A stretch of 64,000 nucleotides of DNA from a bacterium (GCA_024231955.1 JAAEPZ010000764.1:186001-250000); one strand, 5' to 3'; numbered from the stretch's first letter, positions 53,315 through 63,034 are shown. Translations and numbers: made by a program. Notes: generated by a model not told the origin, from the sequence alone.

Positions 53315-54451
53315 ATGACACCATTGAGTTGGTACAGGAAAATACAGAGCAGATCTCAGCGCAGACAGATGTTGGCGCGGTTTCTCGCCGACACCGCGAA
53401 TGGCGGCGAGGTGCTGGGCAAATGGCTTGATGATTGTCTGGAGAAGGGGGCCGGAGATGAAGTGGAGCGTCTACTGGACGAACTCCCGGATCTAATGGAG
53501 TTGCCCGTTGACTCCTTTACCGATCTCATCGAGGCGAGTTATCGCATCAAATACTTCGAAATCGGCCTCAAGCTGGCCGATGCCTGGCGTGCCCGCAATC
53601 CCGAATCGCCCCGTCCACTCAATCAAGCTGCACGTCTTCACTCTCTGGCAGGACGTCACGAGCAGGCGCACGAACTGCATAGAGCTGCCCTGCAGATGGG
53701 GGGCGACATGGCGGAGAGCTATTACCAGTTGGGCTGCACGCTCCTCAGGGAGGATCTGCTGCAAGAGGCCGAGGATGCCTTCCGACAAGCCCTGGCGATC
53801 GAACCCCGCATGGGTAAAGCCTACACCAATCTGGGTTTCGTCCTGGACAGACGCGGGCAGCAAGAGCGGGCCATCCTTGAATTCAAAAGGGCAATTCAAC
53901 TCGACCCCAAAAACGCGATGGGTCATCTGAATCTGGGGTCCCTCTATGCGGAGCGGGGCGAGACGGACATGGCTGTCGAGATGTTCCGCAAATCGCTTGA
54001 ACTTGCTCCGGGCAACACGGACGGCAGGCTTTGCCTGGGCAAGGCCTATTACAGCCGAGGCCGTTACAGCGACGCCCTCGCCGAATTCGAGAAGATCCTG
54101 GTCAACAATCAGCAGAATGAGGACGCTCTCTTTTATTCGGCCTCCTGCCACGCTCGTGTCGGAGCTCATCGCAAGGCGCTGGTGAGCTTCCAGCGCGCAG
54201 CAAAGCTCAACCCCAATGATCCCAGGATTCAATACTATCTCGGTGTTTGCTACGTGAATGTTGATGATTGTCAGTCCGCGTTGCCCTGCTTCGAGAAGGT
54301 CCTGGTCTTGCATCCCAACGAGGGTCGCGGGTTCTACTACCTGGGGATTGTATACGACAGACTGAATCAGCCCGATCTGGCGCGGGAGAATTATCAACGG
54401 GCCGATGAACTCGGCCACAAGGCGTCCATGAGCAAAGCCGCTCACGCCTAG
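53315..54451 (+). CDS. TPR protein, cytoplasmic, function unknown
   Basis: 378 residues from ATG 53315, which follows GGGGGGA (53302-53308). The first 110 residues are helical without clear repeats (RRQMLARFLADTANGGEVLG), and about eight TPR units follow, such as AESYYQLGCTLLREDLLQEAEDAFRQAL, GKAYTNLGFVLDRRGQQERAI and GRGFYYLGIVYDRLNQPDLA. No signal peptide or membrane segment. TPR arrays act as scaffolds; in this island it could be a partner of the MglA-like GTPase, but no sequence evidence shows that. An earlier ATG at 53294 is possible. Confidence 0.8.
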   Translation: MTPLSWYRKIQSRSQRRQMLARFLADTANGGEVLGKWLDDCLEKGAGDEVERLLDELPDLMELPVDSFTDLIEASYRIKYFEIGLKLADAWRARNPESPRPLNQAARLHSLAGRHEQAHELHRAALQMGGDMAESYYQLGCTLLREDLLQEAEDAFRQALAIEPRMGKAYTNLGFVLDRRGQQERAILEFKRAIQLDPKNAMGHLNLGSLYAERGETDMAVEMFRKSLELAPGNTDGRLCLGKAYYSRGRYSDALAEFEKILVNNQQNEDALFYSASCHARVGAHRKALVSFQRAAKLNPNDPRIQYYLGVCYVNVDDCQSALPCFEKVLVLHPNEGRGFYYLGIVYDRLNQPDLARENYQRADELGHKASMSKAAHA

Positions 54452-54472
54452 TAACATACAGGAGTGTGCGGA

Positions 54473-55300
54473 TTGAATTTGTGGCAGAGTTTCCTTCTGG
54501 GTCTCATCCAGGGTTTGACTGAGTTCCTGCCGGTCAGCTCCAGTGGGCATCTCACGCTGTTCGGAGCTTTTCTGAACGTGAGTGGCGGTGAGGGTGATCA
54601 CTACCGCTTCTTCGTCGTCATGACCCACTTCGGTACGCTGCTGGCCATTCTCGCCTACTATCGCAAAGATCTGCTCGAGATGATCATGGCCGTTTTCCGC
54701 TGGATCGGCGGCGGATTTCGTCCGCGGGCCGAGGATCGCCCCACGCTGAACCTGGTCGGGATCATCATCCTGGGCACCATCCCCGCCGTTCTGATCGGTT
54801 TGACTCTGGACGACCTCCTCGAAAGGCTGTTCACCGAACCTCTGCCCGCCGCGATCTTCATGTCGGTCACCGGCTTCATACTGCTGACAACCCGCTGGAC
54901 GGGCAACAGAGTCGACCGCAAGGAGCTCGGCGTGCGCAACGGCGTCATGATCGGTCTGGCCCAGGCATTCGCCATCCTGCCGGGCATCAGCCGCAGCGGC
55001 AGCACCATCGCCATGGGTTTGGCGGCCGGTCTGAAACGTGATGAGGCGGCCCGCTTTGCCTTCCTGCTGGCGATCCCCGCGCTGCTCGGAGCTGCAATCT
55101 TCGATATCGCCAAGATTGAGTCTCTGGCTATGGTGGATTGGGCGACGATTGCCGTGGGCACACTGACCGCACTTCTATCCGGGTATTTCGCGCTGGTCTG
55201 GCTGATTCGCCTGCTGGCCCGCGATTCATTCTGGAAGTTTTCCTGGTATTGCTGGACAGCATCTCTGATCGGCATCCTGGTCATTGTATTCAGGGGCTGA
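54473..55300 (+). CDS. uppP: Undecaprenyl-diphosphatase (BacA type)
   Basis: 275 residues, about eight membrane helices. The signature GLIQGLTEFLPVSSSGHLTLF (catalytic Glu and Ser/His) and the second motif ILPGISRSGSTIAMGLAAGL are intact. It recycles undecaprenyl pyrophosphate to the monophosphate carrier used by MraY and the surface-glycan enzymes of this window. TTG 54473 lies 8 bases after AGGAG; GTG 54464 overlaps that site and is less likely. Confidence 0.95.
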   Translation: MNLWQSFLLGLIQGLTEFLPVSSSGHLTLFGAFLNVSGGEGDHYRFFVVMTHFGTLLAILAYYRKDLLEMIMAVFRWIGGGFRPRAEDRPTLNLVGIIILGTIPAVLIGLTLDDLLERLFTEPLPAAIFMSVTGFILLTTRWTGNRVDRKELGVRNGVMIGLAQAFAILPGISRSGSTIAMGLAAGLKRDEAARFAFLLAIPALLGAAIFDIAKIESLAMVDWATIAVGTLTALLSGYFALVWLIRLLARDSFWKFSWYCWTASLIGILVIVFRG

Positions 55301-55316
55301 TCAACACGTACCCGTC

Positions 55317-55345
55317 TTGACCAGCCCGGTATCATGACCTAAGAT
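55317..55345 (+). promoter_or_regulatory. Predicted valS promoter
   Basis: TTGACC (55317-55322, 5/6), exactly 17 bases, TAAGAT (55340-55345, 4/6). It is one of the better promoter matches in the window. The start would fall near 55352, leaving a leader of about 55 bases with the hairpin described next. Confidence 0.55.
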
Positions 55346-55373
55346 ATCAAATTCCAGTATTTTCCGCTGAATG

Positions 55374-55390
55374 GCCGCCTTGCGGGCGGC
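55374..55390 (+). promoter_or_regulatory. GC hairpin just before the valS ribosome site
   Basis: GCCGCC (55374-55379) pairs with GGCGGC (55385-55390) around TTGCG. The GAGGAG ribosome site (55391-55396) follows directly, so the stem stacks beside it. There is no T-run and no T-box hallmark, so any regulatory role is unproven. Confidence 0.3.
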
Positions 55391-55406
55391 GAGGAGTTAT
55401 CCAGAC

Positions 55407-58142
55407 ATGAGTCGTTCCGAGATGATGGACAAAGCCTACAAACCCTCGAGTGTCGAGGAGCGCCTGTATCGGATCTGGGAGGAGAACGGCTACTTCAAGC
55501 CCCGACCTCCCCGCAAGGAGGGCACCAAGCCCTATGTCATCGTAATCCCCCCGCCGAATGTCACCGGCATCCTCCACATGGGGCATGTGCTCAACAATGC
55601 CCTGCAGGATATCCTCATCCGCTGGAAGCGGATGGAGGGGATCGAGACGGTCTGGGTTCCCGGCTGTGACCACGCCGGTATCGCCACGCAGAATGTCGTG
55701 GCGAGGAAACTCCGTGACGAGGGGCGCGATCCCAAGGCCATGCCCCGGGAGGAGTTCCTCGAGGTCGCCTGGACCTGGAAAGATGAATATCACGACCGGA
55801 TCATCGGCCAGCTCAAGAAACTGGGCTGCAGCTGCGATTGGGAGCGAGAGCGGTTCACTCTGGACGAGGGGCTCAGTCGGGCGGTACAGCAGGTCTTCAT
55901 CGAGTTCTTTAATGAGGGGTTGATCTACAAGGGCGAGTACATCGTCAATTGGGATCCCCAGGATCAGACCGCCCTCAGCGACGAGGAGGTGGAGTTCAAG
56001 GAGGTGGATGGTCACCTCTGGCACTTCCGCTATCCGCTCGCTACCGGCGACGGTTATCTGGTGGTGGCCACAACCCGCCCCGAAACGATGCTCGGCGATA
56101 CCGGCGTGGCTATCAATCCCAAGGATGAGAGCAAGGATCCCTTCCGGGGCCGGCGGGTCAAGTTGCCCCTGGTCGGGCGGGAGATCCCGATTGTCGAGGA
56201 CAATTTCGTCGATCCAGAGTTCGGTACGGGGTTCGTCAAGGTCACACCCGCGCACGACCCCAACGATTTCGAGATGGGGCGCAGGCACAAACTCGCCAGC
56301 GTCGTGGTGATCGGACCCGACGGCAGGATGAACGACAAGGCGGGCGAGTATGCCGGATTGACCCGTGAGGAGGCGCGCAAGCGGATCGTCGCGGACATGG
56401 AGGCGTTGGGCCTGCTCGACAAGGTCGAGGACTATCGGCACTCGGTCGGCCACGGCCAGCGCAGCGGGGTTCCGATCGAGCCCTATCTCTCCGCCCAATG
56501 GTACGTGAAGATGGAGGAGCTGGCCAGACCGGCGGTTGAGGCCGTCAAGGATGGTCGGATCCGCTTCACGCCGGCCCGTTGGGAAAAGACCTACATGCAC
56601 TGGCTGGAGAACATCCGCGACTGGTGCATCAGTCGGCAGTTGATCTGGGGTCACCGGATCCCCGTCTGGACCCACGCCGATTCGGGTGAGCAGATTGCCG
56701 CCATCGAAGCTCCGGACGACAGCGGCAAATGGGTGCAGGATCCCGATGTGCTGGACACCTGGTTCTCCAGTTGGCTCTGGCCGTTCTCGATCCTGGGCTG
56801 GCCCGACCGGACCGATGATCTTGAGAAGTATTACCCGAGCACCACCCTGGTCACGGGTGCGGACATCATCTTCTTCTGGGTGGCGCGGATGATCATGGCC
56901 GGCCTCCGCTTTCAGGGTGAGATCCCCTTCAGCGAGGTGTTCTTCAACGGCATCGTGCGCGACACCAAGGGGCGCAAGATGAGCAAGAGTCTGGGCAACA
57001 GCCCGGATCCCATCGACCTCATGGAGGTCTACGGCGTCGACGCCGTCCGTTTCTCGATGACCATGCTGACCCCGCTCGGCGGCGATTATCTCTTCGAGGA
57101 TACCCACATGGAGATGGGGCGCAATTTCGCCAACAAGCTCTGGAACGCGAGCCGTTACGTGCTCGGGCAGCTGGATCCCCTGGAGCTGACGTTCGACGGG
57201 ATGGTCGGCAAGGGCGGGGACAAACCGATTGCCGCCGGGCTGCTGGCCGACTGGGCGGCTGCCGAATGGTTGCCGCTGGAGGAGGGGTTGATCGGCGAAC
57301 CGACCCGGGAGGATCGCTGGATCCTCAGCCGTCTTGCGGCGACGGCCGACAAGGTGCGGCACGACCTGGAGAGCTTCCGCTTCAACGATGCGGCGCGGGG
57401 TATCTACGATTTCCTCTGGAAAGAGTTCTGCGACTGGTACCTGGAGCTCACGAAGCCCCGCGTTTACGGCGACGACAAGCAGGCGGCGGCCACGGCCCTG
57501 CTGACCTCGGCCGGCGTGCTTCATGCGACGCTGCGTCTGCTGCACCCGTTCATGCCCTATGTCACCGAGGCGATCTGGGAGCGTTTCCCCGGTTCGGAGG
57601 ACAGGATCATCGTCGCACCCTATCCGGAGTTGCCAGCCGCGTTCCGTGACGAGGAGGCCGAGGCCGATCTCTCTTTCTGGATGGAGACGATCTCGCTGGT
57701 GCGTGGCTTGCGCAAGGAGATCAACCTCAGCCCGGCCAAACCGATCGAACTGATCTTCCGCACCGATGATCAAATCAAAGTGACGCAGCTTGAGGATTGT
57801 CGCCCCTTCCTGGCCAGCCTGGCCCGGGTGGAGGACTTCCGCATCGAGCCGGTTTCGCAGCAGAAACCCAAGCCGGCCGCAGGCGGTTTCCTGGATGGTC
57901 TGGAGATCTGGCTGCCGCTTGTCGGCCTGGTGGATCTGGCGGAGGAGCGGGCGCGACTTGCCAAGGAACTTAAGAAGACCAGCGGCGAATTAAAGGGACT
58001 CGAATCTAAACTGGGCAGCACCGGATTCACGGCCAAGGCACCGCCGGAGGTCGTCGAGAAAACCAGGATTCGGCTCGAACAGGTGGCCAGCAAGGCCGCC
58101 AAGCTGCAAGAAAGCCTTGAGAACCTGCAGGAGGAAGGGTGA
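55407..58142 (+). CDS. valS: Valyl-tRNA synthetase
   Basis: About 911 residues, usual for bacterial ValRS. Class I signature PPPNVTGILHMGHVLNNALQD (HMGH, near residue 57), the editing domain with TTRPETMLGDTGVA, KMSKS (near residue 524, GRKMSKSLGNSPDPIDLM) and the C-terminal coiled coil (ERARLAKELKKTSGELKGLE). It charges tRNA-Val and edits Thr. ATG 55407 is 10 bases after GAGGAG; ATG 55371 is in frame but has no ribosome site and overlaps the leader hairpin. The stop overlaps the next GTG. Confidence 0.97.
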   Translation: MSRSEMMDKAYKPSSVEERLYRIWEENGYFKPRPPRKEGTKPYVIVIPPPNVTGILHMGHVLNNALQDILIRWKRMEGIETVWVPGCDHAGIATQNVVARKLRDEGRDPKAMPREEFLEVAWTWKDEYHDRIIGQLKKLGCSCDWERERFTLDEGLSRAVQQVFIEFFNEGLIYKGEYIVNWDPQDQTALSDEEVEFKEVDGHLWHFRYPLATGDGYLVVATTRPETMLGDTGVAINPKDESKDPFRGRRVKLPLVGREIPIVEDNFVDPEFGTGFVKVTPAHDPNDFEMGRRHKLASVVVIGPDGRMNDKAGEYAGLTREEARKRIVADMEALGLLDKVEDYRHSVGHGQRSGVPIEPYLSAQWYVKMEELARPAVEAVKDGRIRFTPARWEKTYMHWLENIRDWCISRQLIWGHRIPVWTHADSGEQIAAIEAPDDSGKWVQDPDVLDTWFSSWLWPFSILGWPDRTDDLEKYYPSTTLVTGADIIFFWVARMIMAGLRFQGEIPFSEVFFNGIVRDTKGRKMSKSLGNSPDPIDLMEVYGVDAVRFSMTMLTPLGGDYLFEDTHMEMGRNFANKLWNASRYVLGQLDPLELTFDGMVGKGGDKPIAAGLLADWAAAEWLPLEEGLIGEPTREDRWILSRLAATADKVRHDLESFRFNDAARGIYDFLWKEFCDWYLELTKPRVYGDDKQAAATALLTSAGVLHATLRLLHPFMPYVTEAIWERFPGSEDRIIVAPYPELPAAFRDEEAEADLSFWMETISLVRGLRKEINLSPAKPIELIFRTDDQIKVTQLEDCRPFLASLARVEDFRIEPVSQQKPKPAAGGFLDGLEIWLPLVGLVDLAEERARLAKELKKTSGELKGLESKLGSTGFTAKAPPEVVEKTRIRLEQVASKAAKLQESLENLQEEG

Positions 58143-59107
58143 AACCTGGAGAGACCGTAGGTGAATGCATCCGGTTCGCGCGTGAGAAGCGGGGACTGAC
58201 GCAGGAGGATATCTGCCGGGAGACCCGGTTGTCGTCCTCGGTTGTGCGCGCGATTGAGGAGGATAACTTCTCCGAATTGCCCGCCGGTATCTACACCCGG
58301 AATTTCGTCAGGACTATAGCAGAATTTCTCGAACTGGATTTCGCCGAGCTGTGGGCGAACCTGCAGGAGGGGCGGAAGATCGAAATCCCCCCGGGCGAGA
58401 GCGGGCAGGATCCCACGGTCTGGCACGAGGAGACGGTTCCCGAAGTCAAGGTTCGGGGGTGGCGGCCGGGCGTACGATTCTGGCTGTTGCTTGCGGGTTT
58501 CATCATCATCGCGGGTGGGCTGATCTCCTGGCGGTTGGGCTACTTCGACAATCTCTTCGAGAGGGAGCCTGTGCCGGATACGGTAGCCATCGTCCCGACA
58601 GAGACCGGGTCTCCGTTTGGGCAAACGGACTCCCCGGCAAATAACGAGGTCATTGAGGAGGAGACTGCCGAGGAAACGGCAGCGACTCCACCCGTCAATC
58701 GGGAAGATACCGCGGAAGCCGTTCGGGGGACGAGGTCGATTGCCACCCACCAGGCGGACACTGCGCGCACCTTCGCACAGAATGACCTGCCGATTTTCCT
58801 GGATGGCAATGAGCCGTTTGACCGCAGCCTTGCCGGCGCAGAGGTGACTCTGGTGCTGGAGGTCGTGGCGATCGGCGTCTGCAACATGCAGATCAATGTC
58901 GATGATCGCCGTCACCTTGCCCGTCATTTCGAACAGCAGGGCGGCCTGTGGCAAATCGAGGGGCGGGAGTTCTTCATAATCTCGGCCGAGGGGAGCGAGA
59001 ACCTGAAGCTCCGCTTCAACGGCGAGGACTATCCGCTGCCGACGACCGGCGATGGCCGTTTGATGGCGTTCCGTCTCGATACGCGCGGCGCCCGACCGGG
59101 CAACTGA
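58139..59107 (+). CDS. RodZ-like HTH membrane protein
   Basis: 322 residues. An N-terminal Xre-type helix-turn-helix (VGECIRFAREKRGLTQEDICRETRLSSSVVRAIEEDN, residues 7-43), one membrane helix (WLLLAGFIIIAGGLISW, near 120), an acidic Thr/Glu-rich linker and a C-terminal beta domain of the DUF4115 type (VTLVLEVVAIGVCNMQINVDD...). RodZ links MreB to cell-shape synthesis. MreB itself is not in the window. The GTG start overlaps the valS stop (GTGA). Confidence 0.85.
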   Translation: MKPGETVGECIRFAREKRGLTQEDICRETRLSSSVVRAIEEDNFSELPAGIYTRNFVRTIAEFLELDFAELWANLQEGRKIEIPPGESGQDPTVWHEETVPEVKVRGWRPGVRFWLLLAGFIIIAGGLISWRLGYFDNLFEREPVPDTVAIVPTETGSPFGQTDSPANNEVIEEETAEETAATPPVNREDTAEAVRGTRSIATHQADTARTFAQNDLPIFLDGNEPFDRSLAGAEVTLVLEVVAIGVCNMQINVDDRRHLARHFEQQGGLWQIEGREFFIISAEGSENLKLRFNGEDYPLPTTGDGRLMAFRLDTRGARPGN

Positions 59108-59117
59108 TTCGGATTAT

Positions 59118-59150
59118 CTCCCCGGGGAGCAACCCTCCGCGCCCGGGGAG
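59118..59150 (+). promoter_or_regulatory. Inverted repeat that can hide the uvrB ribosome site
   Basis: CTCCCCGGG (59118-59126) is the exact complement of CCCGGGGAG (59142-59150), which contains the ribosome site of uvrB. The same CCCGGGGAG also occurs at 59121-59129 as part of the palindrome CTCCCCGGGGAG, so two alternative foldings exist: one leaves the ribosome site free, the other covers it. Confidence 0.45.
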
Positions 59151-59164
59151 GAAAGTAGAGAACT

Positions 59165-61177
59165 ATGTCCCGATTCATTCTGAAGGCGGCCTTCAAGCCG
59201 ACGGGCGATCAACCCCAGGCGATACGGGGGCTCAGCGAGAGCATCCTGGCTGGGAACAAGCACCAGACGCTGGTGGGGGTCACCGGCAGCGGCAAGACCT
59301 TCTCCATGGCCAACATCATCCGGGAAGTGGATCTGCCCACGCTGATCATCAGCCACAACAAGACCCTCGCGGCCCAGCTGTTCGGCGAATTCTCCGGATT
59401 CTTCCCCGACAATGCCGTTGAGTTCTTCATCAGCTATTACGACTACTACCAGCCCGAGGCCTTCGTGCCGGCCACGAGCACCTACATCGAGAAGGACGCC
59501 TCGATCAACGAGGACATCGACCGTCTGCGGATGAACGCCACGAGCAGTCTGCTCACGCGCGATGATGTCGTCGTCATCGCCAGCGTCAGCAGCATCTTCG
59601 GGCTGGGCAATCCGGACGAGTTCAAGCGGATGGTGCTGCGGGTCAAGATGGGCGAGGAGACCTCGCGCAAGAAGATCATCAGACGTCTGGTCGAGATTCA
59701 GTACCAGCGCAACGACATCGGTTTCGGGAGGGGCAATTTCCGCGTGCGGGGCGATGTGATCGATGTCTATCCGGCCTACGAGGAGCGCTGCTTCCGGATC
59801 GAACTGTTCGGGGATGAGGTTGAGCGGTTGGAGATCATCGATCCGCTCACAGGCAAGGGACTCGAAGTTCTGGATGAGATGGTGGTGTTCCCGGCCAAGC
59901 AGTTCGTCACGGGCCGCGATCGTCTGGACGAGGCGGTCAACCACATTGCGCGCGATCTCGAAACGCGACTGCACGAATTCCGCAACCAGGATAAACTGCT
60001 CGAAGCGCAAAGGCTGGAGAGCCGGACCCGCTACGATCTCGAGATGCTGCAGGAGATGGGCTTCTGCAACGGGATCGAAAACTACTCCCGCTATCTCGAT
60101 GGCCGTGAACCCGGACAGCGTCCGCTCTGTCTGCTCGACTACTTCCCGGACGACTTCCTGATCATTCTCGACGAGAGCCACGTCACCGTACCGCAGATCG
60201 GCGCCATGTACGCGGGTGATCGCAGCCGCAAGACGACGCTGGTGAACTACGGCTTCCGGCTGCCCAGCGCACTGGACAATCGGCCGCTCCGCTTCGAGGA
60301 GTTCGAGGAGCTGGCGCCGCGTATCCTGTACGCCAGCGCGACGCCCGCGCCGCTGGAACTCGAGAAGAGCATGGGGAACATCCATGAGCAGGTGATCCGC
60401 CCGACGGGTCTGCTCGATCCGGTGATCGAGATCCGTCCCGGGCGACACCAGGTGGATGACCTGCTGGCGGAGGTCAAGGTGCACTCCGAGCGTGGTGAGC
60501 GGGTGCTCGTGACGACGCTCACCAAACGGATGTCCGAAGATCTGACCGATTATCTCCAAACCGCGGGTGTGCGTGTCGCCTACCTGCACAGCGACATCAA
60601 AGCGCTGGAGCGGGTGGAGATTCTCCGCAAGCTCAGACTGGGGCAGGTGGATGTCCTGGTGGGGATCAACCTGCTGCGGGAGGGGCTGGATCTGCCCGAG
60701 GTGTCGCTGGTCGCTATCCTCGATGCCGACAAGCAGGGCTTCCTCCGCAGTCATACCAGTCTGATCCAGACCGCGGGGCGCGCCGCCCGTCACGCGGAGG
60801 GCAAGGTGATCTTCTATGCCGACAATGAGACTGCGGCCATCCGCAGCGCCGTTGAGGTGACTCGCCACCGCCGGAACCTCCAGGAGAGGTACAACTCGGA
60901 ACATGGGATCACCCCCAGGACCATCAGCAAGAGTCTGGATGCCATGCCCTCGAAACTGAACAGCGGGGGCAAACGGAAGGATGAGATGGAGAGCGCGGTA
61001 ACGCGAGCGAAGAATTTCGCCAGTCTGCCGCTCGAGGACAGGATCATGGAGCTGGAGGAGGAGATGCTCAAGGAGGCCGATGCCCAACGCTTCGAGGCCG
61101 CCGCGAGTCTGCGCGACCTGATCGCGGAGTTGAAGATGCGCCTGATACAGGGGTTGGAAAAAGGGGAGGAGCAATGA
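59165..61177 (+). CDS. uvrB: Excinuclease ABC subunit B
   Basis: 670 residues, as in other bacteria. Walker [14 protein letters not shown] (residues 38-50), the beta-hairpin region [13 protein letters not shown], the [21 protein letters not shown] segment, helicase motifs [13 protein letters not shown] and [14 protein letters not shown], and a C-terminal UVR domain ([28 protein letters not shown] helix pair). It loads at lesions with UvrA and recruits UvrC. The ATG lies 11 bases after GGGGAGG and its end overlaps nadC by ATGA. Confidence 0.97.
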   Translation: MSRFILKAAFKPTGDQPQAIRGLSESILAGNKHQTLVGVTGSGKTFSMANIIREVDLPTLIISHNKTLAAQLFGEFSGFFPDNAVEFFISYYDYYQPEAFVPATSTYIEKDASINEDIDRLRMNATSSLLTRDDVVVIASVSSIFGLGNPDEFKRMVLRVKMGEETSRKKIIRRLVEIQYQRNDIGFGRGNFRVRGDVIDVYPAYEERCFRIELFGDEVERLEIIDPLTGKGLEVLDEMVVFPAKQFVTGRDRLDEAVNHIARDLETRLHEFRNQDKLLEAQRLESRTRYDLEMLQEMGFCNGIENYSRYLDGREPGQRPLCLLDYFPDDFLIILDESHVTVPQIGAMYAGDRSRKTTLVNYGFRLPSALDNRPLRFEEFEELAPRILYASATPAPLELEKSMGNIHEQVIRPTGLLDPVIEIRPGRHQVDDLLAEVKVHSERGERVLVTTLTKRMSEDLTDYLQTAGVRVAYLHSDIKALERVEILRKLRLGQVDVLVGINLLREGLDLPEVSLVAILDADKQGFLRSHTSLIQTAGRAARHAEGKVIFYADNETAAIRSAVEVTRHRRNLQERYNSEHGITPRTISKSLDAMPSKLNSGGKRKDEMESAVTRAKNFASLPLEDRIMELEEEMLKEADAQRFEAAASLRDLIAELKMRLIQGLEKGEEQ

Positions 61178-62100
61178 ACACGAATTCGCAGGACAATATA
61201 AACACCGGCTGGTCCGACTGGTCGCCGGAACTGCAGAGTGCAGCAGCGCAACTGCTCGACATGGCTCTGGCTGAGGATCTCGGGTCTGGTGATGTCACCG
61301 CCCGCTATTTCGGCGGCGCCGGCAACGACGCCCCTCTGGTAACGCGGCTTGTGGCGCGGGAGCCGGGTGTGATCGCCGGCATCCCCCTGTTTCTGCGCAC
61401 ATTCGAAACGGTGGCGGAGCGCTGCGGCCAGCCCGGTTCGGTGCGGATACTGACGACGGTCGCCGATGGCCATCAGGCCACGATTTCTGAAACCCTGGCC
61501 AGGGTGGAGGCGCCCGCCATGGTCATGCACGGCGCGGAGCGCACGGCGCTCAACTTCCTGCAAAGGCTTTGCGGAGTGGCCACGATAACCGCCGCAGCCG
61601 TTGCCCTCAGTTGCGGACCCAGGATCCTGGATACCCGGAAGACCACTCCGGGCTACCGCCTGCTGGAGAAGTATGCCGTCAGGATGGGGGGCGGCGACAA
61701 TCACAGGCTCGGGCTGTTCGATACCGCCATGGTCAAGGACAACCACAAGGACGCGTTGGGCGGCATCCCCGCCGTCATGGAGCGGGCGGGTGATCTGCCC
61801 GCGGATATCCCCCTGATCATCGAGGTGGACAACCTGTCCGAACTGGAGCAGGTCTTCAGCCACGCCAACTGCAATCGGGTGATGCGTGTTCTTCTGGACA
61901 ACTTCAGCCACGATGATGTGCGGACCGCAATCGAGCTGCGCCGCCGGATGGAAGGGGAGCCGGAGTTCGAGGTCTCCGGCGGATTGACCGCAACGGATCT
62001 CGGACAGAGCGCCTATGCCGATGTGGAGACCGCGAGTCTCGGCTCCCTGACCCACAGCGTGCGGGCCATGGATCTGGCGCTTGAAGTTGAGACCCGGTGA
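61174..62100 (+). CDS. nadC: Nicotinate-nucleotide pyrophosphorylase (carboxylating)
   Basis: 308 residues. The DTRKTTPGYRLLEKYAVRMGGGDNHR segment and MVKDNH are the QPRT signature; the N-terminal ALAEDLGSGDVTARYF and the C-terminal EVSGGLT are typical. It converts quinolinate and PRPP to nicotinate mononucleotide in NAD synthesis. nadA and nadB are not in the window. Coupled to uvrB by ATGA and to birA by GTGA. Confidence 0.96.
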   Translation: MNTNSQDNINTGWSDWSPELQSAAAQLLDMALAEDLGSGDVTARYFGGAGNDAPLVTRLVAREPGVIAGIPLFLRTFETVAERCGQPGSVRILTTVADGHQATISETLARVEAPAMVMHGAERTALNFLQRLCGVATITAAAVALSCGPRILDTRKTTPGYRLLEKYAVRMGGGDNHRLGLFDTAMVKDNHKDALGGIPAVMERAGDLPADIPLIIEVDNLSELEQVFSHANCNRVMRVLLDNFSHDDVRTAIELRRRMEGEPEFEVSGGLTATDLGQSAYADVETASLGSLTHSVRAMDLALEVETR

Positions 62101-62906
62101 AGGACGAGTCGCAGGCTGAGCCCGTGCGTCTGCGGGAGCGTGAGACGCTATGGGGCGGGCTCTTTCGGGGACGTCTGGGGCAACCGCTCAGAATCTATGA
62201 CCATCTGCCCAGCAGCATGGATACGCTGACCTCCATGGCCGAGGAGGGTGCGCCCGAGGGGACTATGGTCGTCTCCGACTGGCAGCGAAAAGGGCGTGGC
62301 CGCAAGGGGCGAGTCTGGTACAGCGCTCCCGGGTCCTCTCTGCTCTGTGCGCTCCTCCTCAGACCGGAATGGCATCCGCACCTGGCGGGTATCCTTTCGC
62401 TGGGCGTCGGCCTGGCACTGGTGCGTGCGGGGCGAGTGTTCGGTTGCGAACTCGAGGTGAAGTGGCCCAATGATGTCCTCTGGCGAGGCCGCAAGCTGGC
62501 GGGTGTTCTGATGGAAGCGCGTCTGACCGCATCCGGATATCGCCATCTCGTTCTCGGTGTAGGCATCAATGTGCATCAGGGGAGGGGCGATTTCCCCGGG
62601 GAGATTCGGGATATCGCCACCTCGCTGGATCTGGCGACAGGCGGCAAGAGGGTCGCGCGCGGGGAGATCCTGGCCATCTGGCTTCTGGAGGTGGAGCGAA
62701 TACTGAGCGCTCTGAACAGCGGTCGCGGCGGAGAGGTGATCGCATCCTGGCGTGAGGTTTGGCCCCATAGGGGACTGAGGGCCATCGCTGAAGACGGGCG
62801 CACCCTGACTCTGCTCGACATCGGGGATCACGGCGAGATGCTGGTCGATGGTCCCGCCGGGTTGGAGAGCCTCCAGGCCGGGGATCTGAGCCTTGATCCT
62901 CGATAA
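62097..62906 (+). CDS. birA: Biotin--[acetyl-CoA-carboxylase] ligase, short form
   Basis: 269 residues. The biotinyl-AMP loop KGRGRKGRVW (residues 65-74) and the KWPNDVLWRGRKLAGVLME motif (from K122) are intact, with a C-terminal SH3-like domain (GHEM-type strands near 245). No N-terminal helix-turn-helix is present, so it is a ligase without the biotin-operon repressor function. It joins biotin to the carboxylase carrier lysine. GTG 62097 overlaps the nadC stop. Confidence 0.94.
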   Translation: MKDESQAEPVRLRERETLWGGLFRGRLGQPLRIYDHLPSSMDTLTSMAEEGAPEGTMVVSDWQRKGRGRKGRVWYSAPGSSLLCALLLRPEWHPHLAGILSLGVGLALVRAGRVFGCELEVKWPNDVLWRGRKLAGVLMEARLTASGYRHLVLGVGINVHQGRGDFPGEIRDIATSLDLATGGKRVARGEILAIWLLEVERILSALNSGRGGEVIASWREVWPHRGLRAIAEDGRTLTLLDIGDHGEMLVDGPAGLESLQAGDLSLDPR

Positions 62907-62947
62907 CTGAATTTCGTACCCAAATTGCGGATATCTCGCCCCGGCAC

Positions 62948-62976
62948 TGGATCTGGCCGGGCTGTACCGGTATAGT
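62948..62976 (+). promoter_or_regulatory. Possible coaX promoter
   Basis: TGGATC (62948-62953, 3/6), 17 bases, TATAGT (62971-62976, 5/6). It lies in the 128-base gap before coaX. The good -10 box makes it plausible; the -35 is weak. Confidence 0.35.
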
Positions 62977-63034
62977 GGGAGACCGGCTGGAATCCGACAT
63001 GTCACGGCGGGCTGCTTGAGGAGGACCGACAGCG

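Noticed and set aside
55347..57773. Long open antisense frame (808 codons) across valS
   Set aside because: The sense frame is an intact ValRS with HIGH and KMSKS motifs; the antisense reading has low-complexity His/Arg/Gly content and no domain, as expected from high GC codon use.
59114..61174. Long open antisense frame (686 codons) across uvrB
   Set aside because: The sense frame is a complete UvrB; the antisense product is Leu/His/Gln-rich without recognisable motifs or a ribosome site.
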